A stretch of 64,000 nt of DNA from NCBI GenBank assembly GCA_964057225.1, contig OZ059896.1, forward strand, positions 2,976,001 through 3,040,000. Direction: 5' to 3'. The notes below the pieces were generated by a model that had not been told where the DNA came from, did no database searches, and saw only the letters and a program-made list of their open reading frames with translations. Below, in pieces: positions 10,001 to 23,508 of this stretch. This DNA comes from Auanema rhodensis (Eukaryota; Nematoda; Chromadorea; Rhabditida; Rhabditidae). Within the stretch, counting starts at the first letter, position 1. Each line of letters begins with the position of its first letter. A program made the translations under genes and the position numbers.

Positions 10001-12278
10001 TTGAAATTTTTCGAAAAAATTTTTGTCAAAATGTTTTTGGAAGCAATTTTGAGTGTACATGGAAACTCAACATACACTAATGCATCATTTTTCAAACGAT
10101 CATAACTAATTTTTTTATTAAGCTTTTCTCATTGTAGTATAATGCAATCGATGCGGAATTTTAAGCTGCGTCGATCTGTGTTATCAGATTTCCGCTAGCT
10201 TGAAAATGCACCGAGATATCAACTGATATAAGTTCACACTTATATCCTCGATTTTCACCCTGAAGAATTAATTTTTTCGTTGAATTACATTGTCCTTCGT
10301 TTTTGCCTTGAAAAATGGAATCTAAAAACATCTACTTTTCGCTAAATTATTTTGAAATTTTTCGAAAAAATTTTTGTCAAAATGTTTTTGGAAGCAATGT
10401 TGAGTGTACATGGAAACTCAACATACACTAATGCATCATTTTCCAAACGATCATAACTAATTTTTGTATTAAGCTTTTCTTAATGTAGTATAGTGCATTC
10501 GATGCGGATTTTTAAGCTGCGTCGATCTGTGTTATCAGATTTCCGCTAGCTTAAAAAGGCACCGAGATATCAACTGATATAAGTTCACACTTATATCCTC
10601 GATTTTCACCCTGAAGAATTAATTTTTTCGTTGAATAACATTGTCCATCGTTTTTGCCTCAAAAAAAGGAATCTGAAAACATCTACTTTTCGCTAAATTA
10701 TTTTGAAATTTTTCGAAAAAATTTTTGTCAAAATGTTTTTGGAAGCAATTTTGAGTGTACATGGAAACTCAACATACACTAATGCATCATTTTTCAAACG
10801 ATCATAACTAATTTTTGTGATGAGCGTTACTCCATGTAGTATAATGCATTCGATGCGGATTTTTAAGCTGCGTCGATCTGTGTTATCAGATTTGCGCTAG
10901 CTTAAAAATGCACCGAGATATTAACTGATATAAGTTCACACTTATATCCTCGATTTTCACCCTGAAGAATTAATTTTTTCGTTGAATAACATTGTCCATC
11001 GTTTTTGCCTCAAAAAAAGGAATCTAAAAACATCTACTTTTTGCGAAATTATTTTGAAATTTTTCGAAAAAATTTTTGTCAAAATGTTTTTGGAAGCAAT
11101 TTTGAGTGTACATGGAAACTCAACATACACTAATGCATCATTTTTCAAACGATCATAACTAATTTTTGTGATGAGCGTTACTCCATGTAGTATAATGCAT
11201 TCGATGCGGATTTTTAAGCTGCGTCGATCTGTGTTATCAGATTTGCGCTAGCTTAAAAATGCACCGAGATATTAACTGATATAAGTTCACACTTATATCC
11301 TCGATTTTCACCCTGAAGAATTAATTTTTTCGTTGAATAACATTGTCCATCGTTTTTGCCTTGAAAGAAGGAATCTAAAAACATCTACTTTTTGCTAAAT
11401 TATTTTGAAATTTTTCGAAAAAATTTTTGTCAAAATGTTTTTGGAAGCAATGTTGAGTGTACATGGAAACTCAACATACACTAATGCATCATTTTCCAAA
11501 CGATCATAACTAATTTTTGTATTAAGCTTTTCTTAATGTAGTATAATGCATTCGATGCGGATTTTTAAGCTGCGTCGATCTGTGTTATCAGATTTCCGCT
11601 AGCTTAAAAAGGCACCGAGATATCAACTGATATAAGTTCACACTTATATCCTCGATTTTCACCCTGAAGAATTAATTTTTTCGTTGAATAACATTGTCCA
11701 TCGTTTTTGCCTCAAAAAAAGGAATCTGAAAACATCTACTTTTCGCTAAATTATTTTGAAATTTTTCGAAAAAATTTTTGTCAAAATGTTTTTGGAAGCA
11801 ATTTTGAGTGTACATGGAAACTCAACATACACTAATGCATCATTTTTCAAACGATCATAACTAATTTTTGTGATGAGCGTTACTCCATGTAGTATAATGC
11901 ATTCGATGCGGATTTTTAAGCTGCGTCGATCTGTGTTATCAGATTTGCGCTAGCTTAAAAATGCACCGAGATATTAACTGATATAAGTTCACACTTATAT
12001 CCTCGATTTTCACCCTGAAGAATTAATTTTTTCGTTGAATAACATTGTCCATCGTTTTTGCCTCAAAAAAAGGAATCTAAAAACATCTACTTTTTGCGAA
12101 ATTATTTTGAAATTTTTCGAAAAAATTTTTGTCAAAATGTTTTTGGAAGCAATTTTGAGTGTACATGGAAACTCAACATACACTAATGCATCATTTTTCA
12201 AACGATCATAACTAATTTTTGTATTAAGCTTTGCTTAATGTAGTATAGTGCATTCGATGCGGACTTTTAAGCTGCGTC
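7015..12278 (+). repeat. Giant higher-order unit, copy 1 (15 monomers, 5,264 bp)
   Basis: Fifteen monomers whose private variants recur in the same order further right. Markers are ATTGCCCATCG (about 7832), CGGTTTTTTAAG (about 8399), ACATATACTTTTCGC (about 8573), ACAATAATGC (about 9021), CTGATTTAAG (about 9521), TAAATTTTGTATT (about 9757), GCTTTGAAAA (about 9954), ATGCAATCGATGCGGAAT (about 10142) and GAAAAATGG (about 10310). Each reappears +5,264 bp in copy 2 and a further +5,615 bp in copy 3. One unit (10875-11225) is extra relative to copy 2; it looks like a hybrid of B (GCCTCA, GCGAAATT) and non-B (351 bp, CAATTTTGAG) parts. Confidence 0.9.
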
Positions 12279-15200
12279 GATCTGTGTTATCAGATTTGCG
12301 CTAGCTTAAAAATGCACCGAGATATTAACTGATATAAGTTCACACTTATATCCTCGATTTTCACCCTGAAGAATTAATTTTTTCGTTGAATAACATTGTC
12401 CATCGTTTTTGCCTTGAAAGAAGGAATCTAAAAACATCTACTTTTTGCTAAATTATTTTGAAATTTTTCGAAAAAATTTTTGTCAAAATGTTTTTGGAAG
12501 CAATTTTGAGTGTACATGGAAACTCAACATACACTAATGCATCATTTTTCAAACGATCATAACTAATTTTTGTATTAAGCTTTCCTCAATGTAATATAGT
12601 GCATTCGATGCGGATTTTTAAGCTGCGTCGATCTGTGTTATCAGATTTGCGCTAGCTTGAAAATGCACCGAGATATCAACTGATATAAGTTCACACTTAT
12701 ATCCTCGATTTTCACCCTGAAGAATTAATTTTTTCGTTGAATAACATTGTCCATCGTTTTTGCCTCAAAAAAAGGAATCTAAAAACATCTACTTTTTGCG
12801 AAATTATTTTGAAATTTTTCGAAAAAATTTTGTCAAAATGTTTTTGGAAGCAATGTTGAGTGTACATGGAAACTCAACATACACTAATGCATCATTTTTC
12901 AAACGATCATAACTAATTTTTGTGATGAGCGTTACTCCATGTAGTATAATGCATTCGATGCGGATTTTTAAGCTGCGTCGATCTGTGTTATCAGATTTGC
13001 GCTAGCTTAAAAATGCACCGAGATATTAACTGATATAAGTTCACACTTATATCCTCGATTTTCACCCTGAAGAATTAATTTTTTCGTTGAATAACATTGC
13101 CCATCGTTTTTGCCTTGAAAGAAGGAATCTAAAAACATCTACTTTTTGCTAAATTATTTTGAAATTTTTCGAAAAAATTTTTGTCAAAATGTTTTTGGAA
13201 GCAATTTTGAGTGTACATGGAAACTCAACATACACTAATGCATCATTTTTCAAACGATCATAACTAATTTTTGTATTAAGCTTTTCTCAATGTAGTATAG
13301 TGCATTCGATGCGGACTTTTAAGCTGCGTCGATCTGTGTTATCAGATTTGCGCTAGCTTAAAAATGCACCGAGATATCATCTGATATAAGTTCACACTTA
13401 TATCCTCGATTTTCACCCTGAAGAATTAATTTTTTCGTTGAATAACATTGTCCATCGTTTTTGCCTTGAAAAAAGGAATCTAAAAACATCTACTTTTTGC
13501 TAAATTATTTTGAAATTTTTCGAAAAAATTTTTGTCAAAATGTTTTTGGAAGCAATGTTGAGTGTACATGGAAACTCAACATACACTAATGCATCATTTT
13601 TCAAACGATCATAACTAATTTTTGTATTAAGCTTTTCTCAATGTAATATAGTGCATTCGATGCGGTTTTTTAAGCTGCGTCGATCTGTGTTATCAGATTT
13701 GCGCTAGCTTAAAAATGCACCGAGATATTAACTGATATAAGTTCACACTTATATCCTCGATTTTCACCCTGAAGAATTAATTTTTTCGTTGAATAACATT
13801 GTCCATCGTTTTTGCCTCAAAAAAAGGAATCTGAAAACATATACTTTTCGCTAAATTATTTTGAAATTTTTCGAAAAAATTTTTGTCAAAATGTTTTTGG
13901 AAGCAATTTTGAGTGTACATGGAAACTCAACATACACTAATGCATCATTTTTCAAACGATCATAACTAATTTTTGTATTAAGCGTTTCTCAATGTAGTAT
14001 AGTGCATTCGATGCGGATTTTTAAGCTGCGTCGATCTGTGTTATCAGATTTGCGCTAGCTTGAAAATGCACCGAGATATGAACTGATATAAGTTCACACT
14101 TATATCCTCGATTTTCACCCTGAAGAATTAATTTTTTCGTTGAATTACATTGTCCTTCGTTTTTGCCTTGAAAAAAGGAATCTAAAAACATCTACTTTTC
14201 GCTAAATTATTTTGAAATTTTTCGAAAAAATTTTTGTCAAAATGTTTTTGGAAGCAATTTTGAGTGTACATGGAAACTCAACATACAATAATGCATCATT
14301 TTTCAAACGATCATAACTAATTTTGGTATTAAGCGTTTCTCAATGTAGTATAGTGCATTCGATGCGGATTTTTAAGCTGCGTCGATCTGTACTATCAGAT
14401 TTGCGCTAGCTTGAAAATGCACCGAGATATGAACTGATATAAGTTCACACTTATATCCTCGATTTTCACCCTGAAGAATTAATTTTTTCGTTGAATAACA
14501 TTGTCCATCGTTTTTGCCTCAAAAAAAGGAATCTGAAAACATATACTTTTCGCTAAATTATTTTGAAATTTTTCGAAAAAATTTTTGTCAAAATGTTTTT
14601 GGAAGCAATTTTGAGTGTACATGGAAACTCAACATACACTAATGCATCATTTTTCAAACGATCATAACTAATTTTTGTATTAAGCGTTTCTCAATGTAGT
14701 ATAGTGCATTCGATGCGGATTTTTAAGCTGCGTCGATCTGTACTATCAGATTTGCGCTAGCTTGAAAATGCACCGAGATATCAACTGATTTAAGTTCACA
14801 CTTATATCCTCGATTTTCACCCTGAAGAATTAATTTTTTCGTTGAATTACATTGTCCTTCGTTTTTGCCTTGAAAAAAGGAATCTAAAAACATCTACTTT
14901 TCGCTAAATTATTTTGAAATTTTTCGAAAAAATTTTTGTCAAAATGTTTTTGGAAGCAATGTTGAGTGTACATGGAAACTCAACATACACTAATGCATCA
15001 TTTTTCAAACGATCATAACTAAATTTTGTATTAAGCGTTTCTCAATGTAGTATAGTGCATTCGATGCGGATTTTTAAGCTGCGTCGATCTGTACTATCAG
15101 ATTTGCGCTAGCTTGAAAATGCACCGAGATATCAACTGATATAAGTTCACACTTATATCCTCGATTTTCACCCTGAAGAATTAATTTTTTCGTTGAATAA

Positions 15201-17191
15201 CATTGTCCATCGTTTTTGCTTTGAAAAAAGGAATCTAAAAACATCTACTTTTTGCTAAATTATTTTGAAATTTTTCGAAAAAATTTTTGTCAAAATGTTT
15301 TTGGAAGCAATTTTGAGTGTACATGGAAACTCAACATACACTAATGCATCATTTTTCAAACGATCATAACTAATTTTTTTATTAAGCTTTTCTCATTGTA
15401 GTATAATGCAATCGATGCGGAATTTTAAGCTGCGTCGATCTGTGTTATCAGATTTCCGCTAGCTTGAAAATGCACCGAGATATCAACTGATATAAGTTCA
15501 CACTTATATCCTCGATTTTCACCCTGAAGAATTAATTTTTTCGTTGAATTACATTGTCCTTCGTTTTTGCCTTGAAAAATGGAATCTAAAAACATCTACT
15601 TTTCGCTAAATTATTTTGAAATTTTTCGAAAAAATTTTTGTCAAAATGTTTTTGGAAGCAATGTTGAGTGTACATGGAAACTCAACATACACTAATGCAT
15701 CATTTTCCAAACGATCATAACTAATTTTTGTATTAAGCTTTTCTTAATGTAGTATAGTGCATTCGATGCGGATTTTTAAGCTGCGTCGATCTGTGTTATC
15801 AGATTTCCGCTAGCTTAAAAAGGCACCGAGATATCAACTGATATAAGTTCACACTTATATCCTCGATTTTCACCCTGAAGAATTAATTTTTTCGTTGAAT
15901 AACATTGTCCATCGTTTTTGCCTCAAAAAAAGGAATCTGAAAACATCTACTTTTCGCTAAATTATTTTGAAATTTTTCGAAAAAATTTTTGTCAAAATGT
16001 TTTTGGAAGCAATTTTGAGTGTACATGGAAACTCAACATACACTAATGCATCATTTTTCAAACGATCATAACTAATTTTTGTGATGAGCGTTACTCCATG
16101 TAGTATAATGCATTCGATGCGGATTTTTAAGCTGCGTCGATCTGTGTTATCAGATTTGCGCTAGCTTAAAAATGCACCGAGATATTAACTGATATAAGTT
16201 CACACTTATATCCTCGATTTTCACCCTGAAGAATTAATTTTTTCGTTGAATAACATTGTCCATCGTTTTTGCCTTGAAAGAAGGAATCTAAAAACATCTA
16301 CTTTTTGCTAAATTATTTTGAAATTTTTCGAAAAAATTTTTGTCAAAATGTTTTTGGAAGCAATGTTGAGTGTACATGGAAACTCAACATACACTAATGC
16401 ATCATTTTCCAAACGATCATAACTAATTTTTGTATTAAGCTTTTCTTAATGTAGTATAATGCATTCGATGCGGATTTTTAAGCTGCGTCGATCTGTGTTA
16501 TCAGATTTCCGCTAGCTTAAAAAGGCACCGAGATATCAACTGATATAAGTTCACACTTATATCCTCGATTTTCACCCTGAAGAATTAATTTTTTCGTTGA
16601 ATAACATTGTCCATCGTTTTTGCCTCAAAAAAAGGAATCTGAAAACATCTACTTTTCGCTAAATTATTTTGAAATTTTTCGAAAAAATTTTTGTCAAAAT
16701 GTTTTTGGAAGCAATTTTGAGTGTACATGGAAACTCAACATACACTAATGCATCATTTTTCAAACGATCATAACTAATTTTTGTGATGAGCGTTACTCCA
16801 TGTAGTATAATGCATTCGATGCGGATTTTTAAGCTGCGTCGATCTGTGTTATCAGATTTGCGCTAGCTTAAAAATGCACCGAGATATTAACTGATATAAG
16901 TTCACACTTATATCCTCGATTTTCACCCTGAAGAATTAATTTTTTCGTTGAATAACATTGTCCATCGTTTTTGCCTCAAAAAAAGGAATCTAAAAACATC
17001 TACTTTTTGCGAAATTATTTTGAAATTTTTCGAAAAAATTTTTGTCAAAATGTTTTTGGAAGCAATTTTGAGTGTACATGGAAACTCAACATACACTAAT
17101 GCATCATTTTTCAAACGATCATAACTAATTTTTGTATTAAGCTTTGCTTAATGTAGTATAGTGCATTCGATGCGGACTTTTAAGCTGCGTC
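12279..17191 (+). repeat. Giant higher-order unit, copy 2 (14 monomers, 4,913 bp)
   Basis: Repeats copy 1 with the same marker order: ATTGCCCATCG at about 13096, ATGCAATCGATG at about 15406 and so on, all offset by 5,264 bp. It lacks the counterpart of unit 10875, so it is one monomer shorter. The difference between copies 1 and 2 over the shared units is very low by eye; for example GCTTGAAAATGC at unit 12630 replaces GCTTAAAAATGC at 7366. It ends on the TTGCTTAATG-type monomer (17144), exactly as copy 1 does (12231). Confidence 0.9.
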
Positions 17192-17893
17192 GATCTGTGT
17201 TATCAGATTTGCGCTAGCTTAAAAATGCACCGAGATATTAACTGATATAAGTTCACACTTATATCCTCGATTTTCACCCTGAAGAATTAATTTTTTCGTT
17301 GAATAACATTGTCCATCGTTTTTGCCTTGAAAGAAGGAATCTAAAAACATCTACTTTTTGCTAAATTATTTTGAAATTTTTCGAAAAAATTTTTGTCAAA
17401 ATGTTTTTGGAAGCAATTTTGAGTGTACATGGAAACTCAACATACACTAATGCATCATTTTTCAAACGATCATAACTAATTTTTGTATTAAGCTTTCCTC
17501 AATGTAATATAGTGCATTCGATGCGGATTTTTAAGCTGCGTCGATCTGTGTTATCAGATTTGCGCTAGCTTAAAAATGCACCGAGATATCAACTGATATA
17601 AGTTCACACTTATATCCTCGATTTTCACCCTGAAGAATTAATTTTTTCGTTGAATAACATTGTCCATCGTTTTTGCCTCAAAAAAAGGAATCTAAAAACA
17701 TCTACTTTTTGCGAAATTATTTTGAAATTTTTCGAAAAAATTTTTGTCAAAATGTTTTTGGAAGCAATTTTGAGTGTACATGGAAACTCAACATACACTA
17801 ATGCATCATTTTTCAAACGATCATAACTAATTTTTGTATTAAGCTTTGCTTAATGTAGTATAGTGCATTCGATGCGGACTTTTAAGCTGCGTC
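17192..17893 (+). repeat. Extra 702-bp dimer between copies 2 and 3
   Basis: Units 17192 and 17543 form a two-monomer duplication. The TTGCTTAATG marker appears at 17144 and again at 17846, 702 bp apart, and the following TTTCCTCAATGTAATATAG unit is likewise present twice (17192 and 17894). It explains why the spacing of copy 3 from copy 2 is 5,615 bp rather than 4,913. The second unit joins a B-like front (GCCTCA, GCGAAATT) to a TTGCTTAATG/ACTTTT end, so the junction probably arose by exchange inside a monomer. Confidence 0.85.
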
Positions 17894-20800
17894 GATCTGT
17901 GTTATCAGATTTGCGCTAGCTTAAAAATGCACCGAGATATTAACTGATATAAGTTCACACTTATATCCTCGATTTTCACCCTGAAGAATTAATTTTTTCG
18001 TTGAATAACATTGTCCATCGTTTTTGCCTTGAAAGAAGGAATCTAAAAACATCTACTTTTTGCTAAATTATTTTGAAATTTTTCGAAAAAATTTTTGTCA
18101 AAATGTTTTTGGAAGCAATTTTGAGTGTACATGGAAACTCAACATACACTAATGCATCATTTTTCAAACGATCATAACTAATTTTTGTATTAAGCTTTCC
18201 TCAATGTAATATAGTGCATTCGATGCGGATTTTTAAGCTGCGTCGATCTGTGTTATCAGATTTGCGCTAGCTTAAAAATGCACCGAGATATCAACTGATA
18301 TAAGTTCACACTTATATCCTCGATTTTCACCCTGAAGAATTAATTTTTTCGTTGAATAACATTGTCCATCGTTTTTGCCTCAAAAAAAGGAATCTAAAAA
18401 CATCTACTTTTTGCGAAATTATTTTGAAATTTTTCGAAAAAATTTTGTCAAAATGTTTTTGGAAGCAATGTTGAGTGTACATGGAAACTCAACATACACT
18501 AATGCATCATTTTTCAAACGATCATAACTAATTTTTGTGATGAGCGTTACTCCATGTAGTATAATGCATTCGATGCGGATTTTTAAGCTGCGTCGATCTG
18601 TGTTATCAGATTTGCGCTAGCTTAAAAATGCACCGAGATATTAACTGATATAAGTTCACACTTATATCCTCGATTTTCACCCTGAAGAATTAATTTTTTC
18701 GTTGAATAACATTGCCCATCGTTTTTGCCTTGAAAGAAGGAATCTAAAAACATCTACTTTTTGCTAAATTATTTTGAAATTTTTCGAAAAAATTTTTGTC
18801 AAAATGTTTTTGGAAGCAATTTTGAGTGTACATGGAAACTCAACATACACTAATGCATCATTTTTCAAACGATCATAACTAATTTTTGTATTAAGCTTTT
18901 CTCAATGTAGTATAGTGCATTCGATGCGGACTTTTAAGCTGCGTCGATCTGTGTTATCAGATTTGCGCTAGCTTAAAAATGCACCGAGATATCATCTGAT
19001 ATAAGTTCACACTTATATCCTCGATTTTCACCCTGAAGAATTAATTTTTTCGTTGAATAACATTGTCCATCGTTTTTGCCTTGAAAAAAGGAATCTAAAA
19101 ACATCTACTTTTTGCTAAATTATTTTGAAATTTTTCGAAAAAATTTTTGTCAAAATGTTTTTGGAAGCAATGTTGAGTGTACATGGAAACTCAACATACA
19201 CTAATGCATCATTTTTCAAACGATCATAACTAATTTTTGTATTAAGCTTTTCTCAATGTAATATAGTGCATTCGATGCGGTTTTTTAAGCTGCGTCGATC
19301 TGTGTTATCAGATTTGCGCTAGCTTAAAAATGCACCGAGATATTAACTGATATAAGTTCACACTTATATCCTCGATTTTCACCCTGAAGAATTAATTTTT
19401 TCGTTGAATAACATTGTCCATCGTTTTTGCCTCAAAAAAAGGAATCTGAAAACATATACTTTTCGCTAAATTATTTTGAAATTTTTCGAAAAAATTTTTG
19501 TCAAAATGTTTTTGGAAGCAATTTTGAGTGTACATGGAAACTCAACATACACTAATGCATCATTTTTCAAACGATCATAACTAATTTTTGTATTAAGCGT
19601 TTCTCAATGTAGTATAGTGCATTCGATGCGGATTTTTAAGCTGCGTCGATCTGTGTTATCAGATTTGCGCTAGCTTGAAAATGCACCGAGATATGAACTG
19701 ATATAAGTTCACACTTATATCCTCGATTTTCACCCTGAAGAATTAATTTTTTCGTTGAATTACATTGTCCTTCGTTTTTGCCTTGAAAAAAGGAATCTAA
19801 AAACATCTACTTTTCGCTAAATTATTTTGAAATTTTTCGAAAAAATTTTTGTCAAAATGTTTTTGGAAGCAATTTTGAGTGTACATGGAAACTCAACATA
19901 CAATAATGCATCATTTTTCAAACGATCATAACTAATTTTGGTATTAAGCGTTTCTCAATGTAGTATAGTGCATTCGATGCGGATTTTTAAGCTGCGTCGA
20001 TCTGTACTATCAGATTTGCGCTAGCTTGAAAATGCACCGAGATATGAACTGATATAAGTTCACACTTATATCCTCGATTTTCACCCTGAAGAATTAATTT
20101 TTTCGTTGAATAACATTGTCCATCGTTTTTGCCTCAAAAAAAGGAATCTGAAAACATATACTTTTCGCTAAATTATTTTGAAATTTTTCGAAAAAATTTT
20201 TGTCAAAATGTTTTTGGAAGCAATTTTGAGTGTACATGGAAACTCAACATACACTAATGCATCATTTTTCAAACGATCATAACTAATTTTTGTATTAAGC
20301 GTTTCTCAATGTAGTATAGTGCATTCGATGCGGATTTTTAAGCTGCGTCGATCTGTACTATCAGATTTGCGCTAGCTTGAAAATGCACCGAGATATCAAC
20401 TGATTTAAGTTCACACTTATATCCTCGATTTTCACCCTGAAGAATTAATTTTTTCGTTGAATTACATTGTCCTTCGTTTTTGCCTTGAAAAAAGGAATCT
20501 AAAAACATCTACTTTTCGCTAAATTATTTTGAAATTTTTCGAAAAAATTTTTGTCAAAATGTTTTTGGAAGCAATGTTGAGTGTACATGGAAACTCAACA
20601 TACACTAATGCATCATTTTTCAAACGATCATAACTAAATTTTGTATTAAGCGTTTCTCAATGTAGTATAGTGCATTCGATGCGGATTTTTAAGCTGCGTC
20701 GATCTGTACTATCAGATTTGCGCTAGCTTGAAAATGCACCGAGATATCAACTGATATAAGTTCACACTTATATCCTCGATTTTCACCCTGAAGAATTAAT

Positions 20801-21640
20801 TTTTTCGTTGAATAACATTGTCCATCGTTTTTGCTTTGAAAAAAGGAATCTAAAAACATCTACTTTTTGCTAAATTATTTTGAAATTTTTCGAAAAAATT
20901 TTTGTCAAAATGTTTTTGGAAGCAATTTTGAGTGTACATGGAAACTCAACATACACTAATGCATCATTTTTCAAACGATCATAACTAATTTTTTTATTAA
21001 GCTTTTCTCATTGTAGTATAATGCAATCGATGCGGAATTTTAAGCTGCGTCGATCTGTGTTATCAGATTTCCGCTAGCTTGAAAATGCACCGAGATATCA
21101 ACTGATATAAGTTCACACTTATATCCTCGATTTTCACCCTGAAGAATTAATTTTTTCGTTGAATTACATTGTCCTTCGTTTTTGCCTTGAAAAATGGAAT
21201 CTAAAAACATCTACTTTTCGCTAAATTATTTTGAAATTTTTCGAAAAAATTTTTGTCAAAATGTTTTTGGAAGCAATGTTGAGTGTACATGGAAACTCAA
21301 CATACACTAATGCATCATTTTCCAAACGATCATAACTAATTTTTGTATTAAGCTTTTCTTAATGTAGTATAGTGCATTCGATGCGGATTTTTAAGCTGCG
21401 TCGATCTGTGTTATCAGATTTCCGCTAGCTTAAAAAGGCACCGAGATATCAACTGATATAAGTTCACACTTATATCCTCGATTTTCACCCTGAAGAATTA
21501 ATTTTTTCGTTGAATAACATTGTCCATCGTTTTTGCCTCAAAAAAAGGAATCTGAAAACATCTACTTTTCGCTAAATTATTTTGAAATTTTTCGAAAAAA
21601 TTTTTGTCAAAATGTTTTTGGAAGCAATTTTGAGTGTACA
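17894..21640 (+). repeat. Giant higher-order unit, copy 3 (about 10.5 monomers)
   Basis: Third copy of the giant unit. It reproduces the markers of copies 1 and 2 in the same order: ATTGCCCATCG about 18711, ACATATACTTTTCGC about 19453, ACAATAATGC about 19901, CTGATTTAAG about 20400, GCTTTGAAAA about 20833 and ATGCAATCGATGCGGAAT about 21021. Identity ends inside unit 21403: where copy 2 continues with GATGAGCGTTACTCC, copy 3 switches to CATGAAAACTC (about 21640) and TTAAGCGTTTCTC. The breakpoint therefore lies within a monomer. Confidence 0.88.
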
Positions 21641-23508
21641 TGAAAACTCAACATACACTAATGCATCATTTTTCAAACGATCATAACTAATTTTTGTATT
21701 AAGCGTTTCTCAATGTAGTATAGTGCATTCGATGCGGATTTTTAAGCTGCGTCGATCTGTACTATCAGATTTGCGCTAGCTTGAAAATGCACCGAGATAT
21801 GAACTGATATAAGTTCACACTTATATCCTCGATTTTCACCCTGAAGAATTAATTTTTTCGTTGAATTACATTGTCCTTCGTTTTTGCCTTGAAAAAAGGA
21901 ATCTAAAAACATCTACTTTTCGCTAAATTATTTTGAAATTTTTCGAAAAAATTTTTGTCAAAATGTTTTTGGAAGCAATTTTGAGTGTACATGGAAACTC
22001 AACATACAATAATGCATCATTTTTCAAACGATCATAACTAATTTTTGTATTAAGCTTTTCTTAATGTAGTATAGTGCATTCGATGCGGATTTTTAAGCTG
22101 CGTCGATCTGTGTTATCAGATTTCCGCTCGCTTAAAAAGGCACCGAGATATCAACTGATATAAGTTCACACTTATATCCTCGATTTTCACCCTGAAGAAT
22201 TAATTTTTTCGTTGAATAACATTGTCCATCGTTTTTGCCTCAAAAAAAGGAATCTGAAAACATCTACTTTTCGCTAAATTATTTTGAAATTTTTCGAAAA
22301 AATTTTTGTCAAAATGTTTTTGGAAGCAATGTTGAGTGTACATGGAAACTCAACATACACTAATGCATCATTTTCCAAACGATCATAACTAATTTTTGTA
22401 TTAAGCTTTTCTTAATGTAGTATAGTGCATTCGATGCGGATTTTTAAGCTGCGTCGATCTGTGTTATCAGATTTCCGCTAGCTTAAAAAGGCACCGAGAT
22501 ATCAACTGATATAAGTTCACACTTATATCCTCGATTTTCACCCTGAAGAATTAATTTTTTCGTTGAATAACATTGTCCATCGTTTTTGCCTCAAAAAAAG
22601 GAATCTGAAAACATCTACTTTTCGCTAAATTATTTTGAAATTTTTCGAAAAAATTTTTGTCAAAATGTTTTTGGAAGCAATTTTGAGTGTACATGAAAAC
22701 TCAACATACACTAATGCATCATTTTTCAAACGATCATAACTAATTTTTGTATTAAGCGTTTCTCAATGTAGTATAGTGCATTCGATGCGGATTTTTAAGC
22801 TGCGTCGATCTGTACTATCAGATTTGCGCTAGCTTGAAAATGCACCGAGATATGAACTGATATAAGTTCACACTTATATCCTCGATTTTCACCCTGAAGA
22901 ATTAATTTTTTCATTGAATTACATTGTCCTTCGTTTTTGCCTTGAAAAAAGGAATCTAAAAACATCTACTTTTCCCTAAATTATTTTGAAATTTTTCGAA
23001 AAAATTTTTGTCAAAATGTTTTTGGAAGCAATTTTGAGTGTACATGGAAACTCAACATACAATAATGCATCATTTTTCAAACGATCATAACTAATTTTTG
23101 TATTAAGCTTTTCTTAATGTAGTATAGTGCATTCGATGCGGATTTTTAAGCTGCGTCGATCTGTGTTATCAGATTTCCGCTCGCTTAAAAAGGCACCGAG
23201 ATATCAACTGATATAAGTTCACACTTATATCCTCGATTTTCACCCTGAAGAATTAATTTTTTCGTTGAATAACATTGTCCATCGTTTTTGCCTCAAAAAA
23301 AGGAATCTGAAAACATCTACTTTTCGCTAAATTATTTTGAAATTTTTCGAAAAAATTTTTGTCAAAATGTTTTTGGAAGCAATTTTGAGTGTACATGGAA
23401 ACTCAACATACACTAATGCATCATTTTTCAAACGATCATAACTAATTTTTGTATTAAGCGTTTCTCAATGTAGTATAGTGCATTCGATGCGGATTTTTAA
23501 GCTGCGTC
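21403..23508 (+). repeat. Three-monomer higher-order repeat, 1,053 bp, two copies
   Basis: Units 21403-22455 and 22456-23508 are successive copies of a trimer. Markers are CATGAAAACTC (21640 and 22693), TTTCCGCTCGCTTAAAAAGGC (22121 and 23174, exactly 1,053 bp apart) and ACAATAATGC. The first monomer of the trimer has GGCACC and TCTGAAAACATC; the second has TACTATCAG, GATATGAAC and GAATTACATTGTCCTTCG. The 3' half of the last unit (after about 23,380) departs from copy 1. Copy 2 has its own changes at about 22913 (TTTTTTCATTG) and 22976 (TTTTCCCTAAA). Confidence 0.82.

Noticed and set aside
10110-10130. Minus-strand AATAAA polyadenylation signal in the TTTTTTATTAAG variant
   Set aside because: It is produced by a single substitution in a few units of the giant higher-order block, with no gene upstream of it.
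10957-11148. 63-codon minus-strand open frame, identical at 10957, 12010, 16923 and 17625
   Set aside because: It lies wholly inside the monomer and recurs only because the units 10875, 11928, 16841 and 17543 share the same variants. Related units close the frame by single changes, and there is no recognisable domain.
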